Of a stretch of 64,000 nt of DNA, positions 60,801 through 64,000 are shown one piece after another; the first letter of the stretch is position 1, and every line of letters starts with the position of its first letter. The notes beneath the pieces are model-generated. The model made no database searches, was not told the DNA's origin, and worked only from the letters and a program-made list of their open reading frames with translations. Source of the DNA: Poriferisodalis sp965231925 (GTDB lineage Bacteria > Actinomycetota > Acidimicrobiia > Acidimicrobiales > Poriferisodalaceae); contig OZ246894.1 of the NCBI GenBank assembly GCA_965231925.1, positions 3,720,001 through 3,784,000 of the forward strand, written 5' to 3'. A program made the translations under genes and the position numbers.

Positions 60801-62012
60801 TCACGGCTGCCCGCGGGCGCGCCCTTCGGCCGCGAGCGCGTCTTCGACGAGCACCCCGGCCTCGCGCAGCGCCTCGATTTCTGCGCGCCCAGCGCCCAGC
60901 CACTCGGTGAGCACCTCGCCGTTGTGCTCGCCGAGGTGAGGCGCCAGCGCCTCAGCCGTGACGCCGGAGGCTGCCGAGGTCTGCGCGGAAGCGCCCGAGA
61001 ACCGGTACGGCGTCTGGGTCACCCGGCGCGTGCCGCCGTCGCGAGCATCGATCTCGACCGATGAACCGCGATGCAGCGCAGTCGGCGAGGTGTGCGCTTC
61101 CGCGGTCGTGCGAATGTCTCCCCACGCCAGATTGGCTGCGTCGAGGGCTGCCAGCATCTCCGCACGGGTCTCAAACGAGCTCAGGAACGCGTTGATCGCA
61201 TCGGTGCGGCACGCCCGCTTCGTCGCGATGTCTGCATCCGGGGGCGACGGGTCCGCGAGCCCATGGGTCTCGCTCAGCTGCCTCCAGATCCACCGAAAAT
61301 CGCCTGCGGTCAGGACCGGCCCGTCGACGCCGTCCCACACCAACCCGCCTTGGGATGTGTAGCTCCCGCCGTCGAGCCCGCTCTGGCTTCCCTCGTCGGT
61401 CGCCAGGAATGCTTCGAGCATCGCGATGTCGATGTGCTGGCCGTGCCCGGTCGTCTCGGCGACGCGAAGAGCTGCGAGGACGCCGATGGCGCCGTGCAGG
61501 GCTGCGTTGGTGTCGGCCACGGCCAGGTACGGCTCTTGGAGCGGCTGCTGGTGTATGCGGGCGGTGCGAGCCATCCACCCCGACTCGCCGTGCAGCACCG
61601 CCGCATAGGCGGCCCGCTGCGAATCGGGCCCCTCCTGACCGAAACCGCTGATCGACAGCATCACCAGCGCCGGATTCACCTCGCACAGCTCGGCGAACGA
61701 CAGGCCGTGGCGCGCCATGACGCCGGGGCGGAAGTTCTCGACGAGCACGTGGGCGTGCGCGACGAGCCGTTTCACGGTCTCGGGCCCGCCGGGGGCACGC
61801 AGGTCGACGCAGACGTTGCGCTTGCCGACGTTCTGCTGGGTGTAGAAGCCGGCGAGCCCGGCGCGGTTGACGCCCCACAGCCGCGAGATGTCGCCCTCGG
61901 GCGGCTCCACCTTCACGACATCGGCGCCGAGGTCGCTGAGAATCCTCCCAGCGAACGGACCTGCCAGAACGCGGCTCATGTCGACCACGCGGATGCCTGC
62001 AAGCGGTCTCAT
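60801..62012 (-). CDS. CaiB/BaiF family CoA-transferase, second copy
   Basis: 403 residues. Features: IRVVDMSRVLAGPFAGRILS, DLGADVVKVEPPEGD, GKRNVCVDLRAPGG, VMLSISGFGQEGPDSQRAAY and GHGQHIDIAMLEAFLA. Distinct from the enzyme at 38166. Stop lies 93 bp from the sigma gene; downstream of a TauD-type dioxygenase on the same strand, with about 100 bp between. Substrate unknown. Confidence 0.92.
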   Translation of the reverse strand: MRPLAGIRVVDMSRVLAGPFAGRILSDLGADVVKVEPPEGDISRLWGVNRAGLAGFYTQQNVGKRNVCVDLRAPGGPETVKRLVAHAHVLVENFRPGVMARHGLSFAELCEVNPALVMLSISGFGQEGPDSQRAAYAAVLHGESGWMARTARIHQQPLQEPYLAVADTNAALHGAIGVLAALRVAETTGHGQHIDIAMLEAFLATDEGSQSGLDGGSYTSQGGLVWDGVDGPVLTAGDFRWIWRQLSETHGLADPSPPDADIATKRACRTDAINAFLSSFETRAEMLAALDAANLAWGDIRTTAEAHTSPTALHRGSSVEIDARDGGTRRVTQTPYRFSGASAQTSAASGVTAEALAPHLGEHNGEVLTEWLGAGRAEIEALREAGVLVEDALAAEGRARGQP

Positions 62013-62060
62013 CTGTGACTGCTCCGGTGGGCGGCGTGCTGCGTGAGGCCGGTGTTCACG

Positions 62061-62119
62061 TCGGGAGCTCTCGACTCGGCAGTGCTCAACTCGACAACTC
62101 TCAATCCGCCAGTCCTCAA
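62061..62119. repeat. about four 15-bp tandem units at the dioxygenase stop
   Basis: CTCGGCAGTGCTCAA (62075-62089), CTCGACAACTCTCAA (62090-62104) and TCCGCCAGTCCTCAA (62105-62119), preceded by a diverged unit. The last unit includes the stop of the dioxygenase gene (62116-62118). Confidence 0.7.
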
Positions 62120-63051
62120 CGAGGCCGGTCGCCGGCGATCGTCACCCGGAGCATGTGCCGCCGCTGGCCGTGGTAGTCGTTCAGCGCGTAATGCTGGACG
62201 CTGCGGTTGTCCCACATGGTCAGCGTTCCCGGCGCCCAGCGGACCCGGCAGGTGAACTGCTCGCTGACCGCGTGGCTCCACAGCATCTCGAGCAGTGCCT
62301 TGGACTCGTGGCGGCGCATGCCTGAGATCGCCTCGGTGAACGCCCGATTCACATACAGCGCCTTCGCGCCAGTCTCCGGGTGGGTCCGCACGACCGGGTG
62401 CGTCAGCTGCGCGTGCGCCTCGTCTGACACCTGCACGTTCATCGAGTTGCGCTCGCCGCCGTACCGGTCCGAATCGCCTCGGCGCCCGTACTGGCGAGCT
62501 GCCGAGTGCACGGCGTTGAGGCTCTCGGCGAAGCGCTTCATGGTGTCGGACAGCCCCAGGTAGGCCGCCTGCTGATTGGCGAACAGGGTGTCGCCCCCGA
62601 AGCTCGGCACTTCCACCGCGTACAGCGCCGTCGCCATCGGCGGGCACTCCAGGAACGACATCTCTGAATGCCAGCCGCCGCCGAAATTCACGGTCTCGTG
62701 GGGTTCCTTGATGACCGGAACGACCTCGGGCTCAACGGCGGTGCCGCCGAGGTAGGGGTGGCGCTCCAGCTCGCCGAAACGACGGCCGAAGCTGGCCAGG
62801 TCTCTGGCTTCCATCTGCTGATCGCGTAACACGACCACGTGATAGGCACACAGCGCTTCACGGATCGCCCCAACATGCGCCTCATCCAAACTGCTGACGT
62901 CGAGCCTTCTGCCGCCGGGCGCGTACAGCTCGGCGCCCAGCGCACCCGCTAGCGGCCGAACGTCGAGCAGTTCTGACGCTGCGCCCATCGGCTGTACTGG
63001 GACCGGCACCCGACCGGCCCGCTGTGGGTGTTGTGCTGTGGTCATCGTCAT
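62116..63051 (-). CDS. TauD/TfdA family 2-oxoglutarate-dependent dioxygenase
   Basis: 311 residues. Jelly-roll fold with GGGWHSEMSFLECPP for the first iron ligands, the distal His in DNRSVQHYALNDY and the 2-oxoglutarate Arg in RRHMLRVTIAGD. The metal triad reads H-x-E (WHSE) where TauD has H-x-D. GDTLFANQQAAYLGLS is typical of the family. Substrate unknown; taurine or aryloxy acids are the classic ones. Ahead of a CaiB gene on the same strand. Confidence 0.9.
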   Translation of the reverse strand: MTMTTAQHPQRAGRVPVPVQPMGAASELLDVRPLAGALGAELYAPGGRRLDVSSLDEAHVGAIREALCAYHVVVLRDQQMEARDLASFGRRFGELERHPYLGGTAVEPEVVPVIKEPHETVNFGGGWHSEMSFLECPPMATALYAVEVPSFGGDTLFANQQAAYLGLSDTMKRFAESLNAVHSAARQYGRRGDSDRYGGERNSMNVQVSDEAHAQLTHPVVRTHPETGAKALYVNRAFTEAISGMRRHESKALLEMLWSHAVSEQFTCRVRWAPGTLTMWDNRSVQHYALNDYHGQRRHMLRVTIAGDRPR

Positions 63052-63169
63052 GGTCCGTCAGTCACTTCCTGGCTGTGTACTGCGGGTCAATCGACGGGCC
63101 GTTCGGATCCCCCGACCGGTGATCGCCGACTGGTCAAACCCTCAGCCGTTCGGCCCGCGTGCCCTTTCG

Positions 63170-64000
63170 TCAGTCTTGCGTTCGAGTAGCGACATCGGGG
63201 CCATCCGCGGCTGCCAGCGGGTCTGCGGCCCGCAGTCGCCGTGCAACTTCCCCCGCCGCAAGTATCGCCTCGTTGGGCTCTGGACCGCACGGTGTGATGT
63301 TCACGTGTCGACAGCCCGCCTCGATGAACGGCAGGAAGAACTCCACGATGTCATCGACCGTGCCGTAGGGCGTGTACTTCTCGAAGGCCTTGAACGGCAC
63401 GCGGTAGAAGCGTTCGAGCTCGGGAGCGACGCACGCCGCGGCCTGCTCGCGGCTGTCGCCGATGCCCACCCAGAGCTGGATCCCATGGTCGGGGACGTCG
63501 GGGGCTGCACCCGGCACCGCCCGCTGCGTCGCTGCCGTCTCCGCATAGAGGTTCAGCGCCGCCTGGTAGTGCTCGACGGTGCACCAGATGCCCAGCCAGC
63601 CGTCGGCAAAACGGCCGGCGCGGCGGATGGCGGCATCGGATCGCCCGCCGACGTAGGTCGGGATGGGCGGGTCGGGCACCGGAATGATGCGTGCCTGTGA
63701 CATCGAGAAGAACTCGCCGTGGTAATCGACCGTCTCGCCGCCCAGCAGTCGCAGCACGATCTCGAGCGACTCGTCGGTGCGCCGGCCTCGGGTGCGGGGA
63801 TCGACGCCGCACAATTCGACCTCGTGGCGGTCGTCGCCGCCGATGCCGACGCCGAAGCTGATGCGCCCAGGCGCCATCTCGGCCAGGTTCGCGAGCTGGC
63901 GGGTGACAGGAACCGGGTGACGAAGCGGCAGCAGGTACACGCCGAGATACACGCCCAGGCTCGGATGGAGGTTGGCGAGCGCCGCTGCGGTGACCATGCC
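63170..64000 (-). CDS. LLM class F420-dependent oxidoreductase, 5' partial
   Basis: The frame is open to the end of the window, so the N-terminus is missing; the Met at 63997 is internal in family terms. Motifs: YLLPLRHPVPVTRQLANLAE, GRISFGVGIGGDDRHEVELC, IPTYVGGRSDAAIRRAGRFA and DGWLGIW. Typical actinobacterial luciferase-like enzyme. Separated by 118 bp from the dioxygenase, same strand. Confidence 0.88.
   Translation of the reverse strand, partial: GMVTAAALANLHPSLGVYLGVYLLPLRHPVPVTRQLANLAEMAPGRISFGVGIGGDDRHEVELCGVDPRTRGRRTDESLEIVLRLLGGETVDYHGEFFSMSQARIIPVPDPPIPTYVGGRSDAAIRRAGRFADGWLGIWCTVEHYQAALNLYAETAATQRAVPGAAPDVPDHGIQLWVGIGDSREQAAACVAPELERFYRVPFKAFEKYTPYGTVDDIVEFFLPFIEAGCRHVNITPCGPEPNEAILAAGEVARRLRAADPLAAADGPDVATRTQD

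Overview
The window is high-GC bacterial DNA with many GTG/TTG starts, long antisense open frames, and heavy use of 4-nt ATGA/GTGA start-stop overlaps. The gene content is phenylacetyl-CoA epoxidase, CaiB/BaiF CoA-transferases, F420-type luciferase-like oxidoreductases, an AddAB-like helicase-nuclease and RmuC. Together these suggest an actinobacterium of the Acidimicrobiia type, a heterotroph oriented to aromatic, acyl-CoA and organic-acid metabolism. The taxonomic call is inference only: there is no rRNA, tRNA or ribosomal protein gene in the window.

Layout, left part (0-17.5 kb): end of an enoyl-CoA hydratase; rsgA coupled to a family-5 solute-binding lipoprotein; rmuC; a membrane-tailed protein of unknown function; an orphan DUF433 antitoxin; a molybdopterin dehydrogenase large subunit; a tightly overlapped paaA-paaD-paaB-paaC operon; an MTA deaminase overlapping a phosphorylase whose signature suggests methylthioinosine; and a LivH-LivM-methyltransferase operon without its ATPases.

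Middle part (17.6-37.3 kb): three ATPases (two DUF4143, one AAA) lead into an accessory cell-surface island. At its left end a pilin-like gene is head to head with a short A24 prepilin peptidase. At its right end a second, homologous pilin-like gene is head to head with a 1980-residue exported protein (Cys-rich repeats, PPC and Ig-like domains, lysozyme-like C-terminus). Between them, all on the minus strand, run two lipoproteins, a Tat protein, a PPC-repeat protein with no signal peptide, an M15 peptidase and an exported protein. The M15 gene is split by a 99-bp palindromic mobile element. Excising it with one 5-bp flank restores a 300-residue reading frame across a peptidoglycan-binding motif. 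Two more copies of the element sit just downstream. I read the island as a surface or cell-wall-acting system, possibly pilus-associated, that is undergoing decay and recombination. This is the most novel part of the window.

Right part (37.3-64 kb): an SDR enzyme, a CaiB transferase, a stress-protein/receiver fusion, a TesB-like thioesterase, a complete DctQ-DctM-DctP TRAP transporter, several LLM oxidoreductases, a Calx-beta fragment, a DUF5678-retropepsin pair divergent from an AddB-AddA-like pair, an amidase, an ECF sigma factor with its own promoter and a coupled membrane protein, a second CaiB enzyme and a TauD-type dioxygenase. A pattern running through the whole window is short direct duplication of DNA at or just past gene stop codons.
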